64,000 nucleotides of DNA from Flaccisagitta enflata. Its lineage: Eukaryota > Chaetognatha > Sagittoidea > Aphragmophora. How positions within the stretch are numbered: position 1 is the first letter of the stretch; each line of letters starts with the position of its first letter. The stretch covers positions 2,232,001 to 2,296,000 of the forward strand of contig OZ231128.1 of NCBI GenBank assembly GCA_965153355.1. Reading direction: 5' to 3'. The notes under the pieces are model-generated. The model saw nothing but the letters and a program-made list of their open reading frames with translations, was not told where the DNA came from and did no database searches. This document shows positions 48,345-59,634 of this stretch, in pieces. A program made the translations under genes and the position numbers.

Positions 48345-49210
48345 GAAAATCAGACTTAAACGCAACCCAAAACAGACCCAAACCAGACTCAAACCAGACT
48401 CAAACCAGACTCAAACCAGAATTAAACCAGACTGAAAACAGACCTAAATCAGACATAAACCAGACATAAACCAGACATAAACCAGACATAAACCAGATTC
48501 AAGCCAGACTCAAACCAGACTCAAACCAGACTCAATCCAGACTCAAACTAGACTCAAACCAGACTCAAACCAGACTCAAACCAGACTTAAACCAGACTTA
48601 AACCAGACTTAAACCAGGCTCAAACCAGGCTCAAACCAGGCTCAAACCAGGCTCAAACCAGGCTCAAACCAGACTCAAACCAGACTCAAACCAGACTCAA
48701 ACCAGACTCAAACCAGACTCAAACCAGACTCAAACCAGACTCAAACCAGAATGAAACCAAACCAAAACCAGACCAAAACCAGACTGAAACCAGACCTAAA
48801 TCAGACCTAAATCAAACATAAACCAGACAAAAACCAGACACCAGACCTAAACTAGACCTGACCCAGACCTAAACCAGACATAAATCAGACATCAACCAGT
48901 CTTAAACCAGACTTAAACCAGACTTTAACCAGACTTAAACCGTACTTAAACCAGACTTAAACCAGACTTAAACCAGACTTAAACCAGACCTAAACCAGAC
49001 TTAAACCATACTTATTTTTAATATCATTTTAACCAGCAGACTTAAACCAGCAGACTTAAACCATTAGACCAGCAGACTTAAAGCATTAGATTTAAACCAG
49101 CAGACTTAAACCAGCAGATTTAAACCAGCAGACTTAAACCAGCAGATTTAAACCAGCAGATTTAAACCAGCAGACTTTAACCATCAGACTTTACCCAGCA
49201 GACTTTAACC
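48345..49210. repeat. 11-12-bp minisatellite (AAACCAGACTC)
   Basis: About 75 units with local subfamilies (CTCA, TTAA, ATAA, GGCTC endings), consistent with stepwise local amplification. Confidence 0.95.
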
Positions 49211-49219
49211 AGCAGACTT

Positions 49220-50035
49220 TAACCAAAAATGACCAAAAATGACCAAAAATGACCAAAAATGACCAAAAATGACCAAAAATGACCAAAATGACCAAAATGA
49301 CCAAAAATGACCAAAAATGACCAAAATGACCAAAAATGACCAAAAATGACCAAAAATGACCAAAAATGACCAAAAATGACCAAAATGACCAAAAATGACC
49401 AAAATGACCAAAATGACCAAAAATGACCAAAAATGACCAAAAATGACAAAAATGACCAAAGATGACCAAAATGACCAAAAATGACCAAAAATGACCAAAA
49501 ATGACCAAAAATGACCAAAAATAACCAAAAATGATCAAAAAGACCAAACGGACCAAAACGACCAAAAATAACCAAATTGACCCAAATGACCAAAAATGAC
49601 CAAAAATGACCAAAAATGACCAAAAATGATCAAAAATGACCCAAAATGACCCAAAATGACCCAAAATGACCAAAAATGACCAAAAATGACCAAAAATGAC
49701 CAAAATGACCAAAAATGACCAAAAATGACCAAAAATGACCAAAAATGACCAAAAATGACCAAAAATGACCAAAAATGACCAAAAATGACCAAAAATAACC
49801 AAAAATGGCCAAAAATGGCCAAAAATGACCAAAATGACCTAAATGACCTAAATGACCAAAAATGACCAAAAATGACCAAAAATGATCAAAAATGACCAAA
49901 AATGACCAAAAATAATCAAAAATAATCAAAAATGAGGAAAAATGACCAAAATGACCAAAATGACCAAAATGACCAAAATGACCAAAATGACCAAAATGAC
50001 CAAAAATAACCAAAAATGACTAAAAGCAACCAATA
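49220..50035. repeat. 10-11-bp minisatellite (GACCAAAAAT)
   Basis: About 80 units, differing mainly in the length of the A run. Long Phe/Gly/His/Trp-rich frames on the minus strand are artefacts. Confidence 0.96.
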
Positions 50036-50160
50036 ATTCCCAAAAACAACAAAATAACTCCAGACGACCCAAAAAGACGAAAAAAGCAAAGTGTTACGGA
50101 CGGACCGACAGACGGACGGACCGATGGAGCGGGTTGTAGAGTCGCGTGCACGCGACTAAA

Positions 50161-50620
50161 AAGATTTGCAGTGACTAAAGGCAAAAGCTTGGTGAAAAGT
50201 GACCAATGCTTACGACTTTTTTCCTCACGGCGACGGCCGCCATTACTGGTAAAAAGGAAGGGGGAGGGAGTGGTAAATGAACAGTTGAGGGGGCAGAGAC
50301 ATTTGGAAATATAAATAAAAGAGTGGGTTCGGGAAAGACAGAGTGGTGAGTAAAGAGTGGAGCGAAACTCACTCAGCGCAGAGAATTGGTGAATGGAGAA
50401 TGAATGGGCCAAAAAAAAAACCAACAAAAATTTGAGCACGAGATTGCGTAATCTTTTATCATATGCAAGATCGAATCATGAAGCACATGTAATAGCGCGT
50501 GTAGATCGTTTTATATCTTGTTTCTCGATTTTACACGACAGTTAAGTCATTTATTGTGTATAAAATTGAGTCGCTTTTGAATTTCCCCTCCCCTTGCCTA
50601 TGATTTTCTTGCCCGCGATG
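50161..50620. other. No gene seen
   Basis: Contains a purine-rich stretch and an A run near 50410; no exon or element ends identified. Confidence 0.45.
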
Positions 50621-50680
50621 CCTCACATCGCGTAACAAAATCTAGGATTTTCCTCAATATATTTAAGGTTAAACAGTATG

Positions 50681-50870
50681 CTACGCGACTCTACACTCCG
50701 CTTCGTCCGTCCGTCCGTCCCTCTGTTGGTCAGTTGGTCCCCATTTTACTTCATTGGCATTTTTGAGCATTTTGAGCTCACTGCTCCAGCCCAAATATCT
50801 CAGTGACTTTCTCCATCACTGCCCCTGCCCACCTGCACGCAACTAGGGTAGCCGTGTATCCGGCCTTGTT
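50681..50870 (+). mobile_element. X-family element
   Basis: GCTACGCGACTCTACACTCC, GTCCGTCCGTCCGTCCC, CACTGCTCCAGCCC, GCACGCAACTAGGGTAGCC and GTGTATCCGGCCTTGTT. The first few bases of the hairpin are missing. Confidence 0.75.
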
Positions 50871-51164
50871 GATTTTCCCCACCGCATTACAAAATCTAAG
50901 ATTTCCCCCCCATAAAGCAATAAAACAGTATATCTATGGTTTAAACAGTTAAAAATTGTGTTTTCCTAATTAGTTTTTATGATTTGGTACTGCTAAAAAT
51001 TGTATTTCCCCCATATATTCCTTTTTTTCAGCCACTGCGTTACAAAATTTAAGATTTTCTTCCTCATAAAGTAATAAAACAGTATATCTAAGGTTAAAAC
51101 AATGTTGAACTGTGTTTTAATAATTTGGTACAGCCAAAAATTTTATTTTCCCCAATTTTCTTTT

Positions 51165-51262
51165 TAGTTGCGGTCACGCAAATCTATAAGAGGCTTTGTC
51201 CATCCGTTGGTCCGTTGGTCCATTGATCCCTTGGTCCGTCCATCACACTCCAGTTGTCACAC
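51165..51262 (+). mobile_element. X-family left-end fragment
   Basis: AGTTGCGGTCACGCAAATCT, CATCCGTTGGTCCGTTGG and CTTGGTCCGTCCATCACACT; right end not identified. Confidence 0.6.
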
Positions 51263-51662
51263 TCATGTTGAAAACGCGATAAACGCGTATATAGGATGCT
51301 GCAGTTGGTATTGTTTGTATATGAGTGTGTTGGAGGGGGGTTGGGGGTGTGGTTGGCCGTGTTACTTAGTACAGGATTTTCTTCTCCCTAAGGCAAAAAA
51401 ACAGTGTATCTGAGGTTTAAAAGTGTTAAATTTTGTTTTACTAATTAGTTTACATGATTTGGTACTACCAAAAGTTTTATTTCAACCAAATTTTCTTTTT
51501 TTCTCTTTTTTTTTTCCCTTTTGATTTTCCCATGGGAGGAACTCAATTATATACAGGCCTGATTTTATGTTTGATATTTACAGAATGTGAGTGTTTTAGC
51601 TTTCTTCTCTGACAACATTGAAAGCGCTGACGACGTTGTCAAAAAGGATCAAGGCCTGAGAC

Positions 51663-52178
51663 TTGGGTGCTTCACTTAGCAAAAGTTGGGAGTAACCCTT
51701 CACCCTACTTAGGTAATGTGGAGGAGCAAAAATCATGAAGATGACCATTTTCCTTTTTTCAAAATTCCTTCATCTTCCGTTTTTGTTTTGGCCTTAAAGT
51801 TCCCACAGATTTCCCAGAATTCAGCAAAATGCTGTGTAGTTTTGTTACAGAAAGGATAATTATTTATCTTAGAAAATCAAGATGTTTGTAAAAATAAACT
51901 AAAACATCAGAATATAATTTATGAAAGAGCTTATGTAAAGGCAGAAGTACAACTCTATGAAGAGTAGAAATTTGTAAAACCTAATTCAAACAATATCAGC
52001 ATGTTTTTATTATCCCACTACGTTATGCAAATTAGGTCCTAAAAAACAATATTTAAAAAAACGGAAGATAAACAATTTTTGATAAAGGAAAAATGGTAAG
52101 GATCCTAAAATTGGTCACTCCACATTAGGTAAACAGGGCGAACAGAAATAACCAACTTTTGCTATGTGAAGCACCCAA
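51663..52178. mobile_element. MITE with 9-bp target duplication, copy 3
   Basis: Ends TTGGGTGCTTCACTTAGC and TTGGGTGCTTCACATAGC (inward); flanked by a perfect 9-bp duplication GCCTGAGAC (51654-51662 and 52179-52187). Same family as the two copies in intron 1 of the GFP-like gene, in the opposite orientation to copy 1. 516 bp. Confidence 0.9.
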
Positions 52179-52187
52179 GCCTGAGAC

Positions 52188-52688
52188 TGAAGGTCTTAGG
52201 TTCAATGTTGTTGTTTTTTTTTTCATTTTGGCTTTATAGTATCAAAACACATAAGTCAAAACGACATGAGATCTATCACTAGCAACCCCGTGCAACCCCG
52301 AGCATCTCAGAGTTTCATCTGATATCAGATTACCCACAACCCAGTGTCTGGCTGTCATTGAGGCTTTGATTCTGGGCCTTAAGCTTCCATTTTGGCCAGG
52401 ATTTTGGCCATAGGTTTGTTGAGCATTGAACTTGAGAATTTAGAAAATGGGCCTGGCCTAGCTGTCACTGAAACTTATCTTGCACGGGTACCGCAGGCAA
52501 CACTATGTGCAATCCTTGGATAGCTAGCTTGTTTCTCATAGTTATGGCTCCTCTTTGCTTTTACTGAGATCTTCTTAATTTCCGAACATGTTCATGAGAA
52601 CAACGTCGTGTACGTGTGCGCCAAAACAAGGCGCCAGATTAAAGCTGACAAAAATAAGGAAAATGGAAAAAATGAATTTAACACATTA
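52188..52688. other. No gene seen
   Basis: Contains CACGGGTACCGCAGGCAAC and TGTGCAATCC, possibly a decayed Y end in reverse orientation. Nothing else supported. Confidence 0.4.
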
Positions 52689-52693
52689 AGAAT

Positions 52694-52808
52694 GAATTAA
52701 GAATGAATGAATGAATGAATGAATGAATGAATGAATGAATGAATGAATGAATGAATGAATGAATGAATGAATGAATGAACGAATGAATGAATGAATGAAT
52801 GAATGAAT
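52694..52808. repeat. (GAAT)n tetranucleotide repeat
   Basis: About 28 GAAT units followed by TTAAGAATGAATTTAACACA repeats. Confidence 0.96.
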
Positions 52809-52917
52809 TAAGAATGAATTTAACACATTAAGAATGAATTTAACACATTAAGAATGACTTTTTGGATTTTGGATCACAAAAATGAAAAAAAAAGATGTAA
52901 AGGAAATTATGTGAAAG

Positions 52918-52985
52918 ACCCACGGACGGACGGTCGGACCGATTGACGGACAAAATGGACTGTCGAGTCGCGTAACACGCGACTT
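52918..52985 (-). mobile_element. X-family terminal fragment
   Basis: CCACGGACGGACGGTCGGAC then GAGTCGCGTAACACGCGACT. The hairpin end only. Confidence 0.65.
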
Positions 52986-53329
52986 GTAATGACACAAACT
53001 CGACGACTTCGTCTTTGCCCATAAAGATTCCTGGTCATGCAACCTTGCAATGCCAATACAAAAGGATCCTTTCTCGTTGCTTTTTTGCCAGATGATGATT
53101 TCCTTTATCATGAGAAAATCCTTGTTGCGTGTTTCTAGCCTGTTAAGGATCGCACTTCTTAAATGACAAAAAACTATTTTGGCGAAAGAAAAAAAAATAA
53201 CCAGGGTGCAATGGGTCATTTTTAACTTTTCTGTGTTTACATTCCAAGCTCAGCAACCATTCGTATAGTAATTGCCCATTTTGGCCAAATTAGGTGACTT
53301 TGTCGCATCTAAAGAGTCATACTGTCTTG

Positions 53330-53765
53330 GAAAAATAAAAAATCGTTCATCCGGAAAAAAAACTTTGGTGGAACAGTGCTCTCAAACGAAAAAGCCATGA
53401 CAACCAGATTGGTCTCATTTAAAGAGCTGTTCAAACTCTTTTTAAATTACCACTATGCTGGGATCTGTACTATCTAGCTCATAAATATACGGACACCTGA
53501 AAATGAACATCAACTTTAGAAAGGTGCTTAACCTAAGCAAATTAAGTTACTGACCCCAGATTGGTCGCATTTGAAACTTTATAAACAACTCTTTGAAATG
53601 GGCTTAATCTGGTGTCAGTAACTCAATTTGTTTAAGCGCAGCACTTCTCCAAAGTTGATGCTACTTGTCCGTATATTTATGAGCTAGATGGTAGCTTAAT
53701 TTATTTTGGAACAGACGAACAGTGCACCACCAAAGTTTTTTAGGGTGAACGATTTTTATTTCCGA
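53330..53765. mobile_element. Foldback element of ~435 bp
   Basis: AAAAATCGTTCATCC and AACTTTGGTGG at the left pair with CCACCAAAGTT and GGGTGAACGATTTTT at the right. An inner pair, CTAGCTCATAAATATACGGACA with its complement, brackets two inverted copies of CAAATTAAGTTACTGAC-like sequence. A fragment of the same family lies at 19.4 kb. Confidence 0.65.
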
Positions 53766-54115
53766 TATGTGATGAGGACCTTTAAAGTGTAAGTTCTGGG
53801 TGTTCTTTACTTACAATATTCGAGAAATGAAAAAAAAACAAAATTTTAGCTGAATGGCGGCTAGAATTCATCAAAATGTTGTCGGTGTAATTTAATCCGC
53901 ACCAAATAAATACACTCGCCGCTTTTGAAATCAATTGTTGTTGAGCATTTGATTGCCGCAAACATAAATGCCGCATCGGCGCCACGGATCGTTACAGCAA
54001 CTGCAGCAGCATTTGCGTCATCCTCGTCATCCTCGTCATCCTCGTCGGCCGTCGACGACGTGATCGGGATTCGTCGTCGACGTCATCGTCGCTGACGTTA
54101 ACACCGGAAGTGATC

Positions 54116-57100
54116 ATGTCTCGACTTCAACGTCAATCCAGCGTTCATTCTGGGATCAGCGTCGGGTCGAGCAGATCACGACCCACTGGATACCGTTCCA
54201 GCAGTCGTCAGGTCTTTTTAGATGCGTCCGTCAGGAACGCATCTTTATAAGAGGGTCTGTCCGTCCGTCCGTCCGTCCGTCCGTCCGTTCGTCCGTCCGT
54301 CCGTCCGTCCGTCCGTTCGTCCTTCCGTCCGTTCGTCCTTCCGTCCGTCCGTCCGTCCGTCCGTCCGTAACGCCTGTGCATAAACCGCATTTTTCGGCGG
54401 TTTTTAGCCATGATGAGATCCTACACTGAAACAAATAATCAACCTAGATGTTTTGAGAGTCTCCTTTACTACTTAGTCGTTCCACCCGCGTTTGTCCATC
54501 CGTCTCTCCATATATGTCACATGATCGATACACGTAAAGACACAGTCCGGACGCATCGTTGCCCGGTCGGGCTTGTTTTCTTTCTTTTAGTCGCGTGCAC
54601 GCGACTTTGACCGCTGTGTCCGTCTGTCGATCGGTCCATCGGTCGGTCCATCAGTTGGTCTGTAACGCTTAGCTTTTTTTTTTTTTGCTGTTTTACATCA
54701 TTTTAAATCATTTAACATTTGGACTTTTAGTCTATTAGTCTTGATGACCGCACGCGACTAACATGTGTTGGTCTTGTTCTTTTTTTATAGTCGCGTGCAC
54801 GCGATTCTACGCGATGCCTCTAAATCCGTCGGTCGATCTGTCTGTTCATCTTCCATTCCTTTTCCGTTCTTATTCTTAATCTTTTTTTTCTTCTTTGCTT
54901 TCTTTCCTTTCCCTATCTCTTGCCCACTGTCATCTCTTTCACTGATTCTTACTGTTAAGAACCCCCCCCCAAGAAAAACAAGGCCGGATACACGGCAATC
55001 CAGTCGAGGACGGTTGGGCAGGAGCAGTAATGCGAAAACAGCTCGGAATTCAAAAATGTTACTTACTTACGTACCGACCGACACGGCAAGGTGTAGAGTC
55101 GCGTGTCCGCAACTAAAAAAGCTAATGCAGTAGTGTCGACTATTTTTTGTCTTACCTCTCCATCTTTGGGCGTGTCCGCATTCATCCTGAAAAACATTGG
55201 AAAAACATGATTATCATGTTTTTTTTCAAGATTTTCAGAACGAATGCGGACACGCCCTTTGTTTTGCTAAAAGTAACAAAAATAATCAAAAACAAATTGA
55301 TCATTGAGTCTTTGTGTATCTTCTCATAACACTCACAAAGGTTCTTGTGATTTGTTTGGCAAAATATCGTTTTTTAACGAAAACGTTACGCTTCATCATA
55401 ATATTTTCTGATCATTTATAAATTTGCGTTATGGCTTTTTTTTAGACAATTTAAACTTCTCTTCGCAATTTCACATTTCAAAGTCTTGCTTTTCATCTTC
55501 CGAATGCTTTTTACGTCCTTCTCTTCGTCTGGCCAGAAAAAGAGGCGTTCACTTTTGGGGAATGCTGGCTCTAATTCTAAACAAATTAAGACAGTCAAAC
55601 CTTTAGTAACCAGATAGTAGTTCCTTTTTTAAAGTTTTTTTTTAATATTTTTTTCCAACACGACTAATCAGGGGCCAAGCTTAATTTGACTTCGATTACC
55701 TCCCCCCTTCCCCTCTTCCCCCCCCCCTGATCACTTTTTTGTACAGACGAGCGTCCAGAGTTCGGGCAGTGCAGCTTCAACTGGGTCAACTCGAGGGGCA
55801 GGAGGAGGAGGTGGAGGAGGAGGAAGAGCGAGAGCCGAGTATGGAAGTGAATGGGGCCCTTCCAAGTATGGCATCAACGAGGTAAGACGTTGCTGTCACT
55901 TTTTGTCTATCCTTTCTGTCTAGACTTTTGCCTTCTGTCTTCATTATGCTTCTTCTCATATCAACTTTCTGCTCATATCCAACCTTCCATGAATAGCTTT
56001 GCGTGCATGCGTGGAAATCTTTTATTGCGCGTAATCATATATAATCGTATATACAGTATTTATACTTTGTTATAAATAAAATCTTCTTCCAACAACCCTT
56101 CAAAATGCGCTCATGGCGCCACTTTATTGCATAGCTTTGAAAAAAAAAGAGCTTTCTTCTTAGTATCTTTATTATTCCTTATTTACATATATTGTCTTTG
56201 TTGCGATTGCATGACTTTTCGCTACTGTTGCTGCTTCTTTGCTCCTTCGTTTTCTTCATACGGTTCAGTCGGTGGAAGAAACCAGAGTTCGCGGGAATTA
56301 TGATCATGGCCAGGTTTGTCACGAAGACCAGGGCATGACCCCGTTGAAGTCCCTCGCCGAAGAGATATCAGTCATATTACCGCACACTGCACACACAAAA
56401 ATCGTAGTGTAGGAATCACCCTTCTAAGCACATCAAAATGTTCTATGTGACAAAGGAGAAGTTCATCAAGCCCGATTGCACAACTTGATGCGACGTGTGA
56501 GGCGTGGCGGACAGACGGACATGCGGATGGATGGGTGGATAGAGCCTCTTTTCAAAATGAGTTGTCAACCTAAAAGTTCCTAGACCGCATTGTAACAAGG
56601 CCGGATACACGGCCACCAGTTGCGGACGGGTGGGCAGGGGCGGAAATACGCGTTTTCCCACTTTTCAACTCGAGCGTGTCGGACCAACCGACCAACCGAC
56701 GGACGGACGGACAGACAAAGATCATACAATGAACGTAGTGTAGGAAATGAATAACCCATCTAAGCACATCGAAATCCTCAGTGTGACAGTGGAAAATTGC
56801 AACATTTGATGAGGATGTAACTTCTGAAGTAATAAAGATAATCAAATTCTGAAAAATGTTTCTGAAAGATGAATGTTTTGCAATTTCTTATGAACAATTT
56901 TTAAAGATTTTTGTCATAAATCTGATGCTATTGGCATATAAAGAGCTTCAAGTTGATTTTTGTCAAAAAATGCATTTTCCCACTTTTTTCCTAAAAAATA
57001 ATGCAAAAAGGCCATTTTTCTCTCTTTGTTTCTAAGAAATGTATCAAACATCTTTAATCTTGAGCCAATATGATGTCAATAACTCAAATGTTCAGAAATC

Positions 57101-58502
57101 AAACAAAGCTAAAAAAGATCAGTTTAGCTGAGAGCTTGACAATATGGTATGTTTTGAATACCAAAATTTTCAGTATGTATGTGAGAAAAGGGTCATCTTC
57201 TTTAAAAAAATCTTTGAAATTATTCATAAGAAATTGCCCGATTGCGCAACTCGATGCGACATGAGTTGCGGACAGACGGACAATCGGATGGATGGGTGGA
57301 CAGAGAGCCTCTTTTCAAGATGGGATGTCACAGCGAAAAGTTGCTGAAAATTTAAAGCCACATGAACTGCATGCACATGTTTAGCTCATCTGTGTTTCCC
57401 GGTATGTATTGTTATTTTTTGTTATTTATTGTACTTTCTAACTGGTGTTATTTCATGATTGTTCGTTAGTGCGTTTGATAATTTTGTTTTGTTTTGTTTC
57501 GTTCTGTTTTGTTTGTTCATTTGTTTGTTTATTTGTTTGCAGGCAAACAACGAAGACAAAAGAACCCGACGACATCAACAATCAAAACAGTTTACGGAGA
57601 TCATCTCCAGAGATGAACACGATGATGGGACGACGTCATCTAGATCATCTTTCTATGGTAAGAGTCTTTATACGAAGAACAAGTGCGACCGGGCATCCGC
57701 CTGTCGACAGGCGGATGAAAAGATAGTGTCAAAAAAAGGCTCTCAAATACAATGTGATTAATCCTCGATCCGTTCCTCCATTTGAAACACATATTCACTG
57801 CTCAGCGCGAAATTCAGTACACGTACACTCAGTCATGAGAATACCTAGCTACTGACTATGTATGTATGTATGTTTCTCGGTAATAATAATCAACCTGACT
57901 ATTAGATAACAAGGCCGGATACACGGCCAATACCAGTCGCGGACGGGTGGGCAGGGGCGGAAATGCGTGTTTTCCCACTTTTCGACTCGATCACCACGGA
58001 CCGACCAACCGACCAACCGACCAACCGACCAACCAACGGACGGACGGACGGACAAAGCTTCTTATAGAGTCGCTAGTCCGCGACTAAAAATATCGGCCTG
58101 GAGCGGAGCAACTAGACGAGAATTTTGTTAAAGAGAGAAGGAATTTATTTGAAACTTCATCGATCGCAAAGGCTTTAGAGCCGGAAGCAAAAAGGGATCG
58201 TTTGTTTATACCAAATGAGACCTTTGACATCGTGGAAATTTGAATTTCCAGATGAAACCGCTCTGTCCGATGGTCCATCCTGGACTATCTCCCCCATGCC
58301 ACGACTACTCACTGACACGCTCAGGACGCTTCGTAGCCTATGTTTGCTTTCTGTCTCTTTCTTTTTAATTTTGTTTTCTGTCTCTTTCTTTTAATTAGGC
58401 GAAAGTTCGGCTTCTTTTCCGATTGACGACGAATTGGCCAACCTAAACAAAGAAACAAAACTCATGCGTGAAGTCATTGAAAATCTCGACTTGACAAAGG
58501 AG
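54116..58502 (+). CDS. Unrecognised Ser/Gly-rich, coiled-coil gene (five exons seen, 3' part unresolved)
   Basis: Exons 54116-54211, 55747-55881, 56269-56313, 57543-57657 and 58399-58502 join in phase (495 bp, 165 codons), with acceptors TACAG, TTCAG, TGCAG and TTAG and donors CAG|GTCTTT, GAG|GTAAGA, CAG|GTTTGT, TATG|GTAAGA and GAG|GTAAGG. Met at 54116 opens a Ser/Arg/Gln-rich head (MSRLQRQSSVHSG). Exon 2 has a run of eight Gly then RARAEYGSEWGPSKYG. Exons 3-4 are charged (EDKRTRRHQQSK, RDEHDDG). Exon 5 begins a helical, heptad-like segment (LMREVIENLDLTKE). No family is recognised and no signal peptide or membrane segment is seen. The 3' exons cannot be fixed because exon 5 runs into an array of its own donor. 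Intron agreement supports a real gene; function unknown. Confidence 0.62.
54220..54574 (+). mobile_element. X-related element with GATGCGTCC hairpin, at an exon 1 donor
   Basis: GATGCGTCCGTCAGGAACGC is a hairpin like that of X but of different sequence, followed by a long GTCCGTCC block. The right end reads GTCCGGACGCATCGTTGCCC and GGTCGGGCTTGTT, as in the X copy at 18175. It starts eight bases after the GT of the exon 1 donor at 54212, after a T run. Confidence 0.6.
54589..54779 (+). mobile_element. X-family element
   Basis: AGTCGCGTGCACGCGACTTT, GTCGATCGGTCCATCGGTCG, a short ATCATTTTAAATC core, and GCACGCGACTAACATGTG, TTGGTCTTGTT. Confidence 0.78.
54789..54850 (+). mobile_element. X-family left-end fragment
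   Basis: AGTCGCGTGCACGCGATTCT then CCGTCGGTCGATCTGTCTG; adjoins the preceding copy. Confidence 0.55.
54977..55115 (-). mobile_element. X-family element, reverse orientation
   Basis: AACAAGGCCGGATACACGGC, AATCCAGTCGAGGACGGTTG, CGTACCGACCGACACGGC and GAGTCGCGTGTCCGCAACT before AAAAA. Confidence 0.82.
55166..55256. other. Hairpin with 16-bp perfect arms
   Basis: GGGCGTGTCCGCATTC and GAATGCGGACACGCCC bracket about 58 bp that are themselves partly palindromic (AAAAACATGATTATCATG). It lies in intron 1 of the Ser/Gly-rich gene. Confidence 0.8.
56465..57345. repeat. Inverted and direct repeats around an X element
   Basis: GCCCGATTGCACAACTTGATG at 56470 recurs as GCCCGATTGCGCAACTCGATG near 57237, each followed by a GGATGGATGGGTGGA stretch. 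CAATTTCTTATGAACAATTTT (56880) has an inverted partner near 57205-57238. Intron sequence of the Ser/Gly-rich gene. Confidence 0.6.
56595..56730 (-). mobile_element. X-family element, hairpin end missing
   Basis: AACAAGGCCGGATACACGGC, CAGTTGCGGACGGGTGGGC, TTTCCCACTTTTCAACTCG and CGACGGACGGACGGACAGAC; stops without GAGTCGCG. Confidence 0.7.
57909..58088 (-). mobile_element. X-family element, reverse orientation
   Basis: AACAAGGCCGGATACACGGC, CAGTCGCGGACGGGTGGGC, CCGACCAACCGACCAACCG and GAGTCGCTAGTCCGCGACT before AAAAA. Lies in intron 4 of the Ser/Gly-rich gene. Confidence 0.82.
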
Positions 58503-59376
58503 GTAAGGCATGGTATCATCAGTCAAACAAAACTCATGCGTGAAGTCATTGAAAATCTCGACTTGACAAAGGAGGTAAGGCATGGTATCATCAGTCAAAC
58601 AAAACTCATGCGTGAAGTCATTGAAAATCTTGACTTGACAAAGGAGGTAAGTCATGGTATCATCAGTCAAACAAAACTCATGCGTGAAGTCATTGAAAAT
58701 CTCGACTTGACAAAGGAGGTAAGATATGGTACCATCAGTCAAACAAAACTCATTCGTAGAGTCATTGAAAATCTCGACTTGACAAAGGAGGTAAGATATG
58801 GTACCATCAGTCAAACAAAACTCATGCGTGAAGTCATTGAAAATCTCGACTTGACAAAGGAGGTAAGATATGGTACCATCAGTCAAACAAAACTCATTCG
58901 TAGAGTCATTGAAAATCTCGACTTGACAAAGGAGGTAAGATATGGTACCATCAGTCAAACAAAACTCATGCGTGAAGTCATTGAAAATCTCGACTTGACA
59001 AAGGAGGTAAGGCAAGGTATCATCAGTTAAACAAAACTCATGCGTGAAGTCATTGAAAATCTCGACTTGACAAAGGAGGTAAGTCATGGTACCATCAGTC
59101 AAACAAAACTCATGCGTGAAGTCATTGAAAATCTCGACTTGACAAAGGAGGTAAGGCACGGTATCATCGATCAAACAAAACTCATGCGTGAAGTCATTGA
59201 AAATCTTGACTTGACAAAGGAGGTAAGTCATGGTACCATCAGTCAAACAAAACTCATGCGTGAAGTCATTGAAAATCTCGACTTGACAAAGGAGGTAAGG
59301 CATGGTGCCATCAGCCAAACAAAACTCATGAGTCATGCCTGAAGCCATTGAACATCTCGACTTGACAAAGGAGGTA
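58435..59376 (+). repeat. 72-bp array of exon 5 end plus splice donor, 13 donors
   Basis: The unit holds the 3' end of exon 5 (ACTCATGCGTGAAGTC...CTTGACAAAGGAG) and the donor GTAAG, repeated every 72 bp: donors at 58503, 58575, 58647, 58719, 58791, 58863, 58935, 59007, 59079, 59151, 59223, 59295 and 59374. The period is 24 codons, so the frame stays open until TAA at 59028. Two unit types (LMREV and LIRRV) alternate in the middle, giving a 144-bp higher-order repeat. The last unit has a small insertion (ATGAGTCATGCC). Confidence 0.93.
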
Positions 59377-59503
59377 AGGCATGGTACCATCAGTCCGTCT
59401 TAAAACTGTTGCAATCTCGCATTGACAATAGACTAGTCAAGACATGACACCATAATGGAAGTTCAGAGGTGCCGATTCTGTGTAGCATGGTAGCAATACT
59501 ACG

Positions 59504-59634
59504 CGGTAGGCAATCGCCAAAGTGCGACAGTTGCGGCCAGCCAAAGGGGGGAATGGAGGAGAAAGGGCCAGAAAAGAAGGAAGGAAGAGAGGAACAAAGA
59601 AAGAATCCCGTGGCAAGACTGGCGCAGGTGTATT
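59504..59634 (+). CDS. Possible exon 6 of the Ser/Gly-rich gene
   Basis: Between an AG at about 59503 and GGCGCAG|GTGTAT near 59627 lies an open, purine-rich stretch in the frame expected after a phase-0 donor, coding a strongly basic segment (AIAKVRQLRPAKGGNGG). The acceptor lacks a good pyrimidine tract and other frames are also open, so this is a weak guess. Confidence 0.2.

Larger units (their letters stand above)
48277..50160 (-). mobile_element. Giant X-family element with two minisatellite arrays
   Basis: Right end in the window: GACGGACCGACAGACGGACG, GTAGAGTCGCGTGCACGCGACT before AAAAA. Left end: AAGTCGCGTGCAGGAC. The interior is an AAACCAGACTC array (about 48345-49210; 11-12-bp units drifting to TTTAAACCAGCAG) followed by a GACCAAAAAT array (about 49220-50035; 10-11-bp units). 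No protein is supported. Confidence 0.65.
50625..51510. repeat. AT-rich tandem units interrupted by two X elements
   Basis: Blocks containing GTTACAAAATCTAAGATTT, AAAACAGTATATCTAAGGTT and TTATGATTTGGTACTGCTAA recur near 50640, 50885, 51045 and 51375. Confidence 0.7.

Noticed and set aside
49191-50013. Minus-strand Phe/Gly/His/Trp repeat frames
   Set aside because: Artefact of the GACCAAAAAT minisatellite.
58443-59390. 315-codon minus-strand frame across the 72-bp array
   Set aside because: Any stop-free unit of 72 bp gives long frames on both strands. The plus strand has in-phase exons and donors; the minus strand has none.
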